Numbered from the stretch's first letter, positions 18,849 through 28,914 are shown. The stretch: 64,000 nt of DNA from Candidatus Fimimorpha faecalis (GCA_018712075.1 DVHN01000001.1:1-64000); one strand, 5' to 3'. Numbers and translations: made by a program. The notes: generated by a model not told the origin, from the sequence alone.

Positions 18849-18995
18849 GAATTATCTAATTTTTAGAAATTTTTTCGAAAAAGATCGGAGGAATTTTATA
18901 AAAATGGTGGGAAAACAGGGGATTTTATGGTATACTTAAAAACAATGCTTTGGGGAGCATGAGAAAACTAAGTGACAGGAGGATGAAACAAATCC

Positions 18996-19802
18996 ATGAA
19001 ATTAAGACTATGGAGAGAACGGTTACACCCATATGAGTTGGCGGTGCAAGAATTAGTTATGAAGCTGCAATTTGTTATAAAAGAACATACAGATTGTGGT
19101 GTTTATTGCCCGATTGAAAAAGTAAACGGAAGAGTAAAATCGATTTCCAGTATTTTGTCAAAAGCAGAAAGAAAAGGAATTCCTGTGGAGGAAGTATTGG
19201 ATCGAATTGAAGATATTGCAGGAATTCGTATCATATGTCAGTTTGAAGAAGATATTTACCAAGTTGTAGAATATCTTCGTTCCAGAACGGATATGAAAGT
19301 TACAAGTGAAATTGATTATATTGCTCATCCAAAACCGAGCGGATACCGAAGCTATCATATGGTAATTGAGTATCGGGTACAAACCAGTTTTGAATCTTGT
19401 ACAATTCCTGTGGAGATTCAAATTCGGACTTTGGCCATGGATTTCTGGGCAGTAGTAGAACATTCTCTACAATATAAATATGAAGAGAAAATTCCAGACC
19501 GAATTCGCAGACGTCTTATGACTTCTGCGGAGGCAGTGATTTCTTTGGATGAAGAGATGACGGCGATTCGAGATGATATTAAGGAAGCCCAGACAGCATT
19601 TCATAAAAAAGCCAATTTAGTACAAGATATTATGAATAGTCTTGGAGTGCTAAGTAAAACGGTGGCAGATGAAAAATTGATGACATTACAAAATCGCTTT
19701 TTTGAGTTATATAATCAGGGAAATATGGAAGAACTAAGACAGCTGCGTGACGAAATAGACCTTCTATGTAAAATGCAGTTGCAGGAAAAACTTAATTTAT
19801 AA
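18996..19802 (+). CDS. Small alarmone synthetase (GTP pyrophosphokinase, RelA/SpoT domain)
   Basis: A 268-residue single-domain (p)ppGpp synthetase of the RelQ/RelP (YjbM/YwaC) class. It has the synthetase pattern DIAGIRIICQFEEDIY, KPSGYRSYHMVIEY and PVEIQIRTLAMDFWAVVEHSLQYKY. There is no HD hydrolase domain and no TGS/ACT region, so it is not the long RelA/SpoT. The C-terminus (about 180-268) is a charged helix, as in RelQ. It would raise alarmone levels under stress. Confidence 0.9.
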   Translation: MKLRLWRERLHPYELAVQELVMKLQFVIKEHTDCGVYCPIEKVNGRVKSISSILSKAERKGIPVEEVLDRIEDIAGIRIICQFEEDIYQVVEYLRSRTDMKVTSEIDYIAHPKPSGYRSYHMVIEYRVQTSFESCTIPVEIQIRTLAMDFWAVVEHSLQYKYEEKIPDRIRRRLMTSAEAVISLDEEMTAIRDDIKEAQTAFHKKANLVQDIMNSLGVLSKTVADEKLMTLQNRFFELYNQGNMEELRQLRDEIDLLCKMQLQEKLNL

Positions 19803-19819
19803 AAAGAATAGGAAAAAGT

Positions 19820-21196
19820 ATGAATTTACCAGAATCATTTCAAGATCAGATGAAACAGTTGTTGAAAGAAGAATACGAACAGTATATACAAAGCTTTGAA
19901 CAGACAAGAGTTTATGGGCTGCGTGTTAATACATCCAAAATTTCAACTGAAAAATTTGAACAAATATGTCCGTTTTCTGTTCATAAAATTCCATGGATTT
20001 CCAATGGATATTATTACGAAGGAACGGAGAAACCGGCAAAACATCCTTATTATTTTGCCGGTTTATATTATTTACAGGAGCCGTCGGCAATGACGCCAGC
20101 ACAATTGCTTCCAATTGAGGATGGAGATCGTGTTTTGGATTTATGTGCGGCTCCAGGAGGAAAGAGTACCGAATTAGCGGCGAAATTAAATGGAACAGGT
20201 GTGTTGGTAAGCAATGATATTAGTAATTCTAGAGCAAAAGCATTGCTGAAAAATTTGGAATTATTTGGGATATCGAATGCATTTGTCATGAGTGAAAGTC
20301 CACATAAATTGGTACAATATTTTCCATTATATTTTGATAAAATTTTAATTGATGCTCCTTGTTCTGGAGAAGGCATGTTTCGGAAAGAGCCAGCAGTAAT
20401 AAAAAGCTGGATCGAACATGGAAATGAATTTTACGCAAAACTGCAAAGGGAAATTGTAGCAGATGCATTACAGATGCTTCGTCCAGGTGGTATGCTATTA
20501 TATTCTACGTGTACATTTTCTCCTATGGAAAATGAGGAAACGATCCAGTATATGATGGAAATTTGTCCAGAACTTCAAATTATGCCAGTAGAGCGCTATT
20601 CTGGATTTGGAGAAGGGCTGGTAGCAGAGGGAAATAGCAGTCTCAAAGAATGTGTTAGAATCTGGCCGCATAAGATGAAAGGAGAAGGACATTTTCTGGC
20701 ATTGCTGAAAAAAGGAGAAGGAGAACGTGCAGTTCGAACAAGCAGAAAAGAAAAAACAGCGAAGTTTTTAGAAAAACAACCAGAATTACTGGAGTTTTTA
20801 TCGAATATCAATCGGAAGTTTGATTTATCACGGATGGAAATACGAGGAGAAAAAGTCTTTTATGTGCCAGAGTGTGATCAGAATTTAAATGGATTACGAA
20901 TTATGCGTTCAGGACTTTTGCTTGGAGAGTGTAAAAAACACCGTTTTGAACCAAGTCAGGCACTTGCGATGGCATTAAAAAAAGAAGAATATAACCAAGT
21001 CGTGGATTTTTCTAGTGAAGATCCAAGGGTGATTAAATATTTAAAAGGAGAAACATTAGAAGTAGAAGATATTATAAAGCGTCCGAAAAAAGGTTGGCAG
21101 CTCATTTGTGTAGATGGATATCCGCTAGGGTTTGCAAAGGCAAATCATACAACATTGAAAAACAAGTATTTGGCGGGATGGCGTTGGCAAAGTTAA
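19820..21196 (+). CDS. RsmB/RsmF (NOL1/NOP2/Sun) family RNA m5C methyltransferase
   Basis: A 458-residue SAM-dependent RNA cytosine-5 methyltransferase. The SAM site is DLCAAPGGKSTELAAKL near residue 110, the two catalytic cysteines lie in APCSGEGMFRK and YSTCTFSPMENEE, and a C-terminal PUA-like domain ends in AGWRWQ. This architecture fits RsmF-type enzymes acting on 16S rRNA, though some act on tRNA. It starts 17 bases after the alarmone synthetase and is followed after 10 bases by rsuA. Confidence 0.9.
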   Translation: MNLPESFQDQMKQLLKEEYEQYIQSFEQTRVYGLRVNTSKISTEKFEQICPFSVHKIPWISNGYYYEGTEKPAKHPYYFAGLYYLQEPSAMTPAQLLPIEDGDRVLDLCAAPGGKSTELAAKLNGTGVLVSNDISNSRAKALLKNLELFGISNAFVMSESPHKLVQYFPLYFDKILIDAPCSGEGMFRKEPAVIKSWIEHGNEFYAKLQREIVADALQMLRPGGMLLYSTCTFSPMENEETIQYMMEICPELQIMPVERYSGFGEGLVAEGNSSLKECVRIWPHKMKGEGHFLALLKKGEGERAVRTSRKEKTAKFLEKQPELLEFLSNINRKFDLSRMEIRGEKVFYVPECDQNLNGLRIMRSGLLLGECKKHRFEPSQALAMALKKEEYNQVVDFSSEDPRVIKYLKGETLEVEDIIKRPKKGWQLICVDGYPLGFAKANHTTLKNKYLAGWRWQS

Positions 21197-21206
21197 GGAG
21201 AAGAGT

Positions 21207-21920
21207 ATGACGAAACTGCGTTTAGATAAATATTTAGCCGAAATGGGCTGTGGTACGAGGAGTCAGGTAAAAACTGCAATTCGAAAAGGCAGAGTAAAAG
21301 TAAATGAGGAAACAGTAACGTCTCCAGAGAAAAAGATAGACACTGGCATAGATCAGGTTTCTTTGGATGACACACAAATTGTTTACGTTGCAATGGAATA
21401 CTATATGTTAAATAAACCAGCAGGCGTCGTATCAGCGAGAGAAGATGGAAAATATCCGACGGTTTTGGAGCTGATCGATCAAAAACAAAGGAATGATTTA
21501 TTTCCAGTTGGACGGTTGGATTTGGATACGGAGGGACTTTTGCTTATTACAAATGATGGAGCGCTCTGTCATGAGCTGCTTTCTCCAAAAAAACATGTGA
21601 AAAAGGTTTATTATGTGGAAGTTGACAAGGAGATTCCGAAAGGAGCAGCAGAGCAATTCCAAAATGGAGTCGATATTGGGGAAGAGAAGCTGACATTGCC
21701 GGCACAATTAGAAGTTTTGACGCCTAAAACAGCTCGTTTAACGATTCAAGAAGGAAAGTTCCATCAGGTAAAACGAATGTTTGAAGCAATTGGAACGAAT
21801 GTTTTGTATTTGAAGCGGTTATCCATGGGAACGTTAGTCTTGGATTCGTCGCTGCCGTGTGGACAGTACCGTCCATTAACAGAAATGGAAATTCGTATAT
21901 TAAAAGGGGAATATCTATGA
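21207..21920 (+). CDS. rsuA: Pseudouridine synthase, RsuA family
   Basis: A 237-residue RsuA/RluB/E/F family enzyme. Residues 1-60 form an S4 RNA-binding domain (RLDKYLAEMGCGTRSQVKTAI), followed by the catalytic motif GRLDLDTEGLLLITNDG. This class converts uridine to pseudouridine at single rRNA sites; the small size fits the 16S-specific RsuA best. It is translationally coupled to the downstream HAD gene through an ATGA overlap. Confidence 0.9.
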   Translation: MTKLRLDKYLAEMGCGTRSQVKTAIRKGRVKVNEETVTSPEKKIDTGIDQVSLDDTQIVYVAMEYYMLNKPAGVVSAREDGKYPTVLELIDQKQRNDLFPVGRLDLDTEGLLLITNDGALCHELLSPKKHVKKVYYVEVDKEIPKGAAEQFQNGVDIGEEKLTLPAQLEVLTPKTARLTIQEGKFHQVKRMFEAIGTNVLYLKRLSMGTLVLDSSLPCGQYRPLTEMEIRILKGEYL

Positions 21921-22591
21921 GAGTAAAAGGAGTTATCTTTGATTTAGATGGTACACTTGTAGATTCTATGTGGATGTGGAAACAGATTGATGTAGAATTT
22001 CTTGGACGATATGGATTAGAAGTACCAAAGGACTTGGAACGAGTCATAGAAGGAATGAGTTTCTCAGAAACAGCAGTTTATTTTAAAGAGAGGTTTCAAC
22101 TTCCAATGACGTTGGATGAAATTAAATCTACATGGAATCAGATGGCATTGGATAAGTATTCCAATGAGGTGAAACTAAAACCAGGAGCAGATGAATTTTT
22201 ACAATACTTGAGTCAAAACGGAGTTGCTATGGGAATTGCAACAAGTAATTCTAGACAGTTAGTGGATGCGGTTACGAAAGCGCTTCATATTCAGGGTTAT
22301 TTTGGGTCCATTACAACTGCATGTGAAGTAAAAGCAGGGAAACCTGCTCCAGATATTTATTATAAGGTGTCCGAAGATTTAAAGGTGAAACCAGACAGTT
22401 GTGTAGTATTTGAAGATGTTCCTGCTGGAATTTTGGCTGGAAAACGGGCTGGTATGAAGGTCTATGCAGTCGAAGACGAGTTTTCCAAAGATTTGAAAAA
22501 TGAAAAATTAAAACTGGCAGATGGTTATATCAAAGATTATCGGGAAATTATTCAAGAATGGGTACAGCAAGGAGGAGTTTGTTATGCGTAA
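21917..22591 (+). CDS. HAD-IA family phosphatase (beta-phosphoglucomutase-like)
   Basis: A 224-residue haloacid dehalogenase-family protein: motif I FDLDGTLVDS, motif II ATSNSRQL, motif III lysine KAGKPAPDIYYK and motif IV VFEDVPAGILAGKRAG. The helical cap fits subfamily IA (PgmB-like phosphatases). The ATG at 21917 overlaps the rsuA stop (ATGA) with GGGG upstream. Substrate unknown. Confidence 0.9.
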   Translation: MRVKGVIFDLDGTLVDSMWMWKQIDVEFLGRYGLEVPKDLERVIEGMSFSETAVYFKERFQLPMTLDEIKSTWNQMALDKYSNEVKLKPGADEFLQYLSQNGVAMGIATSNSRQLVDAVTKALHIQGYFGSITTACEVKAGKPAPDIYYKVSEDLKVKPDSCVVFEDVPAGILAGKRAGMKVYAVEDEFSKDLKNEKLKLADGYIKDYREIIQEWVQQGGVCYA

Positions 22592-23372
22592 TATAGCGAT
22601 TGTAACAGGTGCATCCTCTGGTTTTGGCCGAGAATTTGTATTGCAGCTGGCACAAAAATACCCAGGTTTGCATCAAATCTGGGCAATTGCAAGAAGGAGA
22701 GATCGTTTAGAGCAGCTTGCAAAGACGGTCAAATGTAAAACTGGCGTTACCGTTGTGCCGATTGTTATGGATTTATTAGATTTGAGTGGAATGGGGGAGT
22801 TGGAAATTATGCTCCGCCAAGAAAAAGTAACCGTTAGAATGCTCGTAAACTGTGCAGGATTTGGAAAAATTGGAATGGTGCAAGATCAGAATATACAAGA
22901 TCTAATTAATATGGTTCATCTCAATTGTGAATCATTAACTGCGATAACCAAGACAGTGCTTCCATTTATGGGTTCCAAAAGCCGTATGATACAAGTAGCT
23001 TCAACGGCTGCATATTTACCTCAGCCAGGTTTTTCTGTTTATGCTGCGACGAAATCCTATGTGTATAGTTTTTCAAAGTCATTAAATGAAGAACTGCGTT
23101 CTAGAAAGATTACAGTCACTGCTGTTTGTCCGGGACCTGCAAATACAGAATTTTTCCAAGTAGCGGCAAGTGAGAAGAAAGAACCGTTTTATAAAAAACT
23201 CTTTTTGGCAGATCCGAAAAAAGTAGTTAAGAAAGCCATTCGGGATTGTTCAAACGGACGAAACGAGTCTACCTATGGAATTGCCATGAAGTTAATAAAG
23301 ATTATATCTAAGTTAGTTCCGAATAACCTGGTAATTCGAGTGATTGGATGGATGCAGGAGGTAACATCATGA
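22584..23372 (+). CDS. Short-chain dehydrogenase/reductase (SDR)
   Basis: A 262-residue classical SDR with the NAD(P)-binding TGASSGFGREF at residues 8-18, NCAGFG, the catalytic serine in QVASTAAYLPQ and YAATKSYVYSF (YxxxK). PGPANTEF follows. An arginine cluster after the cofactor loop (ARRRDR) suggests NADPH preference. The start at 22584 is preceded by GGAGGAG, and the stop overlaps the next gene in ATGA. The natural substrate is not predictable. Confidence 0.9.
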   Translation: MRNIAIVTGASSGFGREFVLQLAQKYPGLHQIWAIARRRDRLEQLAKTVKCKTGVTVVPIVMDLLDLSGMGELEIMLRQEKVTVRMLVNCAGFGKIGMVQDQNIQDLINMVHLNCESLTAITKTVLPFMGSKSRMIQVASTAAYLPQPGFSVYAATKSYVYSFSKSLNEELRSRKITVTAVCPGPANTEFFQVAASEKKEPFYKKLFLADPKKVVKKAIRDCSNGRNESTYGIAMKLIKIISKLVPNNLVIRVIGWMQEVTS

Positions 23373-23938
23373 GAAAAATACAGAAAGGACATTATGGATA
23401 TATTCGTGCAAGAAAAAAAACACTTCTCATTCGGACAATTATATTATTTCTAGGGGTGTTTATTTTATTGGCAATGGGGTTTGCCTTGACCCATACAAAA
23501 AAGAATCTTTTGACTGTGGCAGCCATTGTATCGGTGCTGCCAGCAGCAAATCAAGCAGTTGTATTGTTTGCGTTACTGCCATATCATGGAAGAGAAAGAG
23601 AAGAATACGAATCGGTGCGGGAAATGGTTGGAAATGGAATATTGGATACCGAATTGATTCTTACCTCTAAAAATGATAGAAGTATGCCAATTGATTATGC
23701 CTATGTTCATCCAACAGGATTGTATTGTTTTAGTTCGGACTCAAAATTAGATATTCCAAAGACCGAACAATATATTCGGACGATGCTGAAAACGAATCAT
23801 TTAAATACACATGTGAAGCTGTTTAGAGATTTTCGGCAGTTTCAGAGACGATTAAGAGAATTGGAGCCAGTGGATCGAAATACTTGTGAAGAAAAATTAT
23901 TAAAAATAGAAGGAGTGCTTCGAGCAATTTCCATATAA
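23369..23938 (+). CDS. Conserved hypothetical membrane protein (189 residues)
   Basis: Begins at ATG 23369, overlapping the SDR stop, with GGAGG upstream. The basic N-terminus MRKIQKGHYGYIRARKK is followed by two hydrophobic helices (about 21-41 and 48-70) and a cytoplasmic C-terminal domain of about 115 residues containing an LILTSKNDRSMPIDYAYVHPTG segment. I do not recognise a named family. It probably belongs to the operon that runs from rsuA onwards. Confidence 0.72.
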   Translation: MRKIQKGHYGYIRARKKTLLIRTIILFLGVFILLAMGFALTHTKKNLLTVAAIVSVLPAANQAVVLFALLPYHGREREEYESVREMVGNGILDTELILTSKNDRSMPIDYAYVHPTGLYCFSSDSKLDIPKTEQYIRTMLKTNHLNTHVKLFRDFRQFQRRLRELEPVDRNTCEEKLLKIEGVLRAISI

Positions 23939-23988
23939 CTTTCTTTTGACGGTATATGCTGCAATCGATTGAGGAGGTATAAAAAATT

Positions 23989-24972
23989 ATGAAACAAATT
24001 TCAGTAAGTAAAAATGAGGCAGGTCAACGTTTAGATAAGCTGCTTGCAAAATACTTAAATTTAGCGTCGAAAAACTTCCTTTATAAAATGCTGCGAAAAA
24101 AAAATATTACATTAAATGGGAAAAAAGCGAACGGAAATGAGATGCTTGTGCAAGGAGATCAAATAAAAATCTTTTTATCGGATGAAACGTTTGACAAGTT
24201 TTCCAATATTCAAGTGCAGGCAGCCGATTCTTCGGATTTGGCAATTATATATGAAGATTCCGATATTTTAATTCTCAATAAACCAGCAGGGATGCTCTCG
24301 CAAAAAGCGAAGCCATCCGATGTCTCGATGGTCGAGAAAATAATTCAGTACACATTGGAAACAGGAAAACTTTCCAAAGAAGAATTGCGTTCTTTTCAGC
24401 CAGCAGTATGCAATCGACTGGATCGAAATACAAGTGGACTTTTAATTGCAGGAACTTCTTTGATTGGACTTCAGACAATGGCAAAGCTTTTGAAAAATCG
24501 TACGATGCACAAATACTATTACTGTATTGTAGACGGGGCTTTAAAACAAAGTCAGAGAATCAAAGGATATTTAACAAAAAATACAGTAACCAATCAGGTT
24601 ACAGTTACAAAAAATCCAATTTCCGAACAGTCGCAATGGATTGAAACGGAGTACATACCAATTGCAAACAATGGAAATTGGACGCTGCTGGAAGTATGGC
24701 TTGTTACAGGACGGACGCATCAGATTCGTGCTCATTTGGCTTCGATTGGCCATCCGATTATTGGAGATGGAAAGTATGGAAATCGAGAAGTAAATCAACT
24801 TTGTTTGAAAAAATATGGTTTAAACCATCAATTGCTTCATGCAATCCGTTTGGAAATGCCCCTAATCGAAGGAGAACTAAGTCAGCTTTCTGAGCAAAGT
24901 TTTACAGCGCCATTGCCAAAACTATTTTTGACAATTATAAGAAAAGAAAAGTTAGAGTGTAGTGAAAAATGA
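23989..24972 (+). CDS. RluA family pseudouridine synthase
   Basis: A 327-residue RluA-type enzyme. An S4 domain occupies residues 1-70 (GQRLDKLLAKYL), and the catalytic motif reads NRLDRNTSGLLIAG with the essential aspartate; family members usually have HRLD here, so an N replaces the H. The C-terminal GRTHQIRAHLASIGHPIIGD block is complete. Likely substrate is 23S rRNA or tRNA. It has GAGGAGG before the ATG. Confidence 0.92.
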   Translation: MKQISVSKNEAGQRLDKLLAKYLNLASKNFLYKMLRKKNITLNGKKANGNEMLVQGDQIKIFLSDETFDKFSNIQVQAADSSDLAIIYEDSDILILNKPAGMLSQKAKPSDVSMVEKIIQYTLETGKLSKEELRSFQPAVCNRLDRNTSGLLIAGTSLIGLQTMAKLLKNRTMHKYYYCIVDGALKQSQRIKGYLTKNTVTNQVTVTKNPISEQSQWIETEYIPIANNGNWTLLEVWLVTGRTHQIRAHLASIGHPIIGDGKYGNREVNQLCLKKYGLNHQLLHAIRLEMPLIEGELSQLSEQSFTAPLPKLFLTIIRKEKLECSEK

Positions 24973-25000
24973 GACGAACGATGATAAGGAAGGGATGAGA

Positions 25001-25537
25001 ATGCCAACATGGAATTCGAGAGGTCTTAGAGGATCTGTTTTAGAGGAAATGATTAATTATACAAATGAACAATATTTGATGAAAAAATTGGCTTTGATTC
25101 AGAAAATTCCAACCCCAATTAAACCGATTCAGATTGAAAAAGAAACAAGGCATATTACGCTGGCTTATTTTGATCAAAAAAGTACCGTAGATTATATTGG
25201 AGCGGTACAGGGAATACCTGTTTGTTTTGATGCAAAGGAGTCGGCAGTTTCAGCGTTTCCACTTCAAAATATTCATCAACATCAAATTCAATTTATGAAA
25301 AACTTTGAACAGCAGGAAGGAATTGCATTTATTATTCTATATTACAGTCATCTTCATGAAGCGTACTATATTCCTTTTCGTGATATTATTTTTTTCTGGG
25401 AGAGAGCTGAAAAAGGTGGAAGAAAGAGCTTTACTTATGAAGAAGTGGATAAAACATATCGAATTGCAATTGAAGGTGGAATATACATCCGATACTTGGA
25501 GACGCTGCAACTGGATTTACTGTCTCGGGAATCCTAA
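25001..25537 (+). CDS. recU: Holliday junction resolvase RecU
   Basis: A 178-residue RecU, the Firmicutes Holliday junction nuclease. Recognisable parts are the NSRG opening with RGSVLEEMINYTNEQY, KIPTPIKPIQI, the nuclease-core STVDYIGAVQG and FDAKESAVSAFPLQNIHQHQ with the D/E-x-K metal site, and IAFIILYY. The start MPTWNSRGLRG at 25001 has GGAAGG 7 bases upstream; GTG 24962 and ATG 24995 are less likely alternatives. Confidence 0.9.
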   Translation: MPTWNSRGLRGSVLEEMINYTNEQYLMKKLALIQKIPTPIKPIQIEKETRHITLAYFDQKSTVDYIGAVQGIPVCFDAKESAVSAFPLQNIHQHQIQFMKNFEQQEGIAFIILYYSHLHEAYYIPFRDIIFFWERAEKGGRKSFTYEEVDKTYRIAIEGGIYIRYLETLQLDLLSRES

Positions 25538-25547
25538 AAGATAGGGA

Positions 25548-25576
25548 TTGACAAACATATGGTTTTTCGATATAAT
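25548..25576 (+). promoter_or_regulatory. Consensus promoter of the his operon
   Basis: TTGACA (25548-25553), exactly 17 bases, TATAAT (25571-25576): a perfect vegetative consensus, 82 bases before hisZ. Confidence 0.85.
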
Positions 25577-25590
25577 TCACATGTTATTAC

Positions 25591-25618
25591 AGTGTTATAG
25601 TATCACACTAACGTGATA
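25591..25618 (+). promoter_or_regulatory. Palindromic operator candidate in the hisZ leader
   Basis: AGTGTTATA (25591-25599) and TATCACACT (25601-25609) form a 19-bp palindrome with one mismatched pair. TATCAC (25601-25606) is also symmetric to GTGATA (25613-25618), so three half-sites overlap. The site covers roughly +8 to +35 of the transcript, where a bound repressor would block RNA polymerase. A histidine-responsive repressor is the natural guess; its identity is not shown. Confidence 0.55.
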
Positions 25619-25657
25619 AAGTAAAAGCTGGTTGGTACGAAGAAAGGATTCGATAGA

Positions 25658-26926
25658 ATGAGTAAGGAATTATTACATACGCCGGATGGGGTTCGAGATA
25701 TTTATAATTTAGAATGTGCAAAAAAAGATGCTGTAGAAAGGCGAATTTCAGAGGTGATGAAACGGTATGGATACCGTAATATTCAAACTCCTACGTTTGA
25801 ATTTTTTGATATCTTTAAAAAAGAACGTGGAAGTGTAATTTCCAAGGAGATGTTCAAGTTTTTTGATCGGGATGGAGAAACGCTTGTATTGCGTCCAGAT
25901 ATTACCCCTTCAATTGCTCGATCCGCAGCAAAATATTTTATGGATGAAGATATGCCGATTCGTCTTTCCTATTGTGGAAATATATTTATTAATAAATCCA
26001 GTTATCAAGGACGTTTAAAAGAAAGCACACAGATGGGGGCCGAGTTGATTGGAGATGTGACGGGGGACGCAGATGCGGAAATGGCGGCGATGTTGATTAG
26101 CTGTCTGCTGCAAGCTGGTTTAAATGATTTTCAAGTGGAAATTGGCCATATTAATTTTTTTAATGGTTTAATGGAAGCAGCCCATTTGGATGAAGACGAC
26201 AAAGATTATTTGCGTACGTTAATTGAAAATAAAAATTATTTTGGTGTAGAAAATTTCATTTCGGAGAAAGAAATGGCAGCCGATCTGAAACATGCCATTT
26301 TAGAAATGCCAAAAATGTTTGGAACAATTGAACAAATTCGACAAGCAAAAGCACTTGTTCAAAATATTCCAGTTTCTCTTTCTGCAATTGAAGCATTGGA
26401 AGAATTATATGACGTATTGAAATTATATGGAGTGGAGAACTATATTACATTTGATTTAGGTATGCTTGGAAAATTTAAATACTATACAGGAATTATTTTC
26501 AAAGCGTATACATATGGAACAGGTGATGCAATTGCAACAGGAGGACGGTATGATAAACTTTTAATGCAATTTGGAAAACAAGCAGCGTCGATTGGATTCG
26601 GTATTGGACTGGATGCATTAATGATTGCATTGGAGAGACAAAAAATTGAAGTAGATACGGATATAGTAGGAACAATTTTATTATATGACCGCAGGCAAAA
26701 GGCTGCTGCCATTCGTCTTGCTGCACAGTTGCGTTCCAAAGGAACGAATCTTCAGTTGATGAAAAAGTATTACGAAAAATCAGTAAACGATTATATGGAA
26801 TATGCAAAGCGCAGTTATATTGGAAAGATTCTCTATATTGATGAAATAGGAGAACTGGTACAAGTAATTCCAGTCAATGGTGGAGAAGTTCAAACAATAG
26901 CATTGGAAGAATTGCTAAAGGCATGA
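25658..26926 (+). CDS. hisZ: ATP phosphoribosyltransferase regulatory subunit HisZ
   Basis: A 422-residue histidyl-tRNA-synthetase-like protein that partners the short HisG in the first step of histidine synthesis. It has HisRS-type class II motifs ([42 protein letters not shown]) but lacks the C-terminal anticodon-binding domain of true HisRS and is followed directly by short hisG, so HisZ is the better call. It is the first gene of hisZGDB. Confidence 0.93.
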   Translation: MSKELLHTPDGVRDIYNLECAKKDAVERRISEVMKRYGYRNIQTPTFEFFDIFKKERGSVISKEMFKFFDRDGETLVLRPDITPSIARSAAKYFMDEDMPIRLSYCGNIFINKSSYQGRLKESTQMGAELIGDVTGDADAEMAAMLISCLLQAGLNDFQVEIGHINFFNGLMEAAHLDEDDKDYLRTLIENKNYFGVENFISEKEMAADLKHAILEMPKMFGTIEQIRQAKALVQNIPVSLSAIEALEELYDVLKLYGVENYITFDLGMLGKFKYYTGIIFKAYTYGTGDAIATGGRYDKLLMQFGKQAASIGFGIGLDALMIALERQKIEVDTDIVGTILLYDRRQKAAAIRLAAQLRSKGTNLQLMKKYYEKSVNDYMEYAKRSYIGKILYIDEIGELVQVIPVNGGEVQTIALEELLKA

Positions 26927-26943
26927 GAAAGGTGGATCATAGA

Positions 26944-27582
26944 ATGAAATATATTACATTTGCACTGGCAAAAGGGCGTTTAGCAATGAATACGCTGGCA
27001 TTGCTAGAAAAAATTGGAATTACCTGTGAGGAGATGAAAGATAAATCATCTCGTAAGTTGATATTTGTAAATGAAGAATTGAAATTAAAGTTTTTCTTAT
27101 CAAAAGCAGCCGACGTTCCTACCTACGTGGAATATGGCGCAGCCGATATTGGAGTTGTTGGAAAAGATACGATATTGGAAGAGGGCAGAAAACTTTATGA
27201 AGTGTTGGATCTGAATATGGGAAAATGCCGTATGTGTGTAGCTGGACCAGCATCTGCAAAGGAATTATTACAACATCATGAAATGATTCGTGTTGCATCC
27301 AAATATCCTCATATTGCAAAAGATTATTTCTACAATAAAAAGCACCAAACCGTAGAAATTATTAAGCTTAATGGTTCGGTGGAATTAGCTCCGATTGTAG
27401 GTCTGTCTGAGGTAATTGTAGATATTGTGGAGACAGGATCGACATTGAAAGAAAATGGATTGGAAGTGCTGGAAGAAATCTGCCCATTGTCTGCCAGAGT
27501 TGTAGTAAATCAAGTGAGTATGAAGATGGAAAATGAACGAATCAGTAAGATTATTAATGAGTTAAAGAAAGTCATTGAATAG
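26944..27582 (+). CDS. hisG: ATP phosphoribosyltransferase catalytic subunit HisG (short form)
   Basis: Condenses ATP and PRPP to start histidine synthesis. At 212 residues it is the short HisG, which requires HisZ. Visible motifs are [31 protein letters not shown] and the PRPP-binding [14 protein letters not shown]. The ATG at 26944 has AAAGGTGG 9 bases upstream; ATG 26923 overlaps the hisZ stop and is less likely. Cotranscribed with hisZ and hisD. Confidence 0.95.
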   Translation: MKYITFALAKGRLAMNTLALLEKIGITCEEMKDKSSRKLIFVNEELKLKFFLSKAADVPTYVEYGAADIGVVGKDTILEEGRKLYEVLDLNMGKCRMCVAGPASAKELLQHHEMIRVASKYPHIAKDYFYNKKHQTVEIIKLNGSVELAPIVGLSEVIVDIVETGSTLKENGLEVLEEICPLSARVVVNQVSMKMENERISKIINELKKVIE

Positions 27583-27594
27583 GAGGAGCAGAAG

Positions 27595-28887
27595 ATGAGA
27601 ATTGTAAAACTGAACGAAGACGCAAAGAAAAACATTTTAGCGGACTTGTTAAAGAGAGATCCGAATAATTATGATCAATATGCAGAAAGTGTAAATGCAA
27701 TTGTGGAGGATGTGAAAAAAAGAAAAGATCAGGCATTATTTGAATATACAAAGAAGTTTGATAAAGCAGACTTAAATTCAAATAATATTCGTGTTACAGA
27801 AGAAGAAATTCAAGAAGCGCTAAACACAATTGATCCAAAGCTTTTGGAAGTAATGAAAAAAGCAATGAAAAATATTCGTGCCTATCATGAAAAACAAAAA
27901 CAGTATAGTTGGTTTGACAGTCAGCCAAACGGAACAATGCTTGGTCAAAAAGTAACTGCATTGGAAAGTGTCGGCGTTTATGTACCAGGTGGGAAGGCTG
28001 CCTATCCATCTTCTGTTCTAATGAATATTATTCCAGCGGAAGTAGCTGGGGTAGAGCGAATCGTGATGGTAACGCCTCCTGGAAAAGATGGAAAGGTAAA
28101 TCCAGTTACATTGGCAGCTGCACATATTGCTGGAGCTACAGAAGTATATAAAGTTGGGGGAGCACAGGCCGTTGCTGCACTTGCGTTTGGGACAGAATCC
28201 ATTCCAAGAGTAAACAAAATTGTAGGACCTGGTAATATTTATGTGGCACTTGCGAAGAAGGCAGTTTATGGACATGTAAGTATTGATAGTATTGCAGGAC
28301 CAAGTGAAATTTTAGTGATTGCAGATGAGACAGCCAATCCTCGTTTTGTAGCAGCAGATTTACTATCTCAGGCGGAACATGATGAGTTAGCCAGTGCAAT
28401 CTTAGTTACAACGAGTCAGGAATTAGCCCAAAAGGTTTCAAAAGAGATTGAGGAATTTTTAAAGACACTTTCCAGAAGAGAAATTTTGGAAAAATCGATC
28501 AATAATTATGGATATTTGCTTGTGGTGGATACATTGGAAGATGCTATTGATACAGCAAATGAAATTGCTTCTGAACACTTGGAAATTGTAACGAAAAATC
28601 CATTTGAAGTTATGACAAAAATTAAAAATGCAGGAGCCATCTTTATTGGAGAATACAGTTCTGAGCCATTAGGAGACTATTTTGCAGGACCAAACCATGT
28701 ACTTCCTACGAATGGAACGGCGAAATTCTTTTCTCCACTTGGAGTGGATGATTATATTAAAAAATCTAGCATTATTTATTACTCCAAAGAAGCATTGGAA
28801 CCAATTCATAAAGATATTATTCAATTTGCAGAATCCGAGCAGCTCACAGCACATGCAAATTCCATTCGTGTAAGATTTGAACAATAA
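27595..28887 (+). CDS. hisD: Histidinol dehydrogenase HisD
   Basis: Zinc enzyme of 430 residues that oxidises histidinol to histidine in the last two steps of the pathway. Motifs include VGVYVPGGKAAYPSSVLMN, KIVGPGNIYVALAKKAVYG, GPSEILVIAD, LLSQAEHDE (zinc ligands) and the C-terminal AGAIFIGEYSSEPLGDY with GPNHVLPT. Full length. The start follows GGAGGAGCAG by 5 bases. Confidence 0.96.
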   Translation: MRIVKLNEDAKKNILADLLKRDPNNYDQYAESVNAIVEDVKKRKDQALFEYTKKFDKADLNSNNIRVTEEEIQEALNTIDPKLLEVMKKAMKNIRAYHEKQKQYSWFDSQPNGTMLGQKVTALESVGVYVPGGKAAYPSSVLMNIIPAEVAGVERIVMVTPPGKDGKVNPVTLAAAHIAGATEVYKVGGAQAVAALAFGTESIPRVNKIVGPGNIYVALAKKAVYGHVSIDSIAGPSEILVIADETANPRFVAADLLSQAEHDELASAILVTTSQELAQKVSKEIEEFLKTLSRREILEKSINNYGYLLVVDTLEDAIDTANEIASEHLEIVTKNPFEVMTKIKNAGAIFIGEYSSEPLGDYFAGPNHVLPTNGTAKFFSPLGVDDYIKKSSIIYYSKEALEPIHKDIIQFAESEQLTAHANSIRVRFEQ

Positions 28888-28914
28888 AAGAAATAACGGA
28901 GAGGGGAGATTGCG

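Noticed and set aside
25577..25657. T-box or other riboswitch before hisZ
   Set aside because: The leader is only about 75 bases and lacks the T-box AGGGTGG motif and a terminator hairpin.
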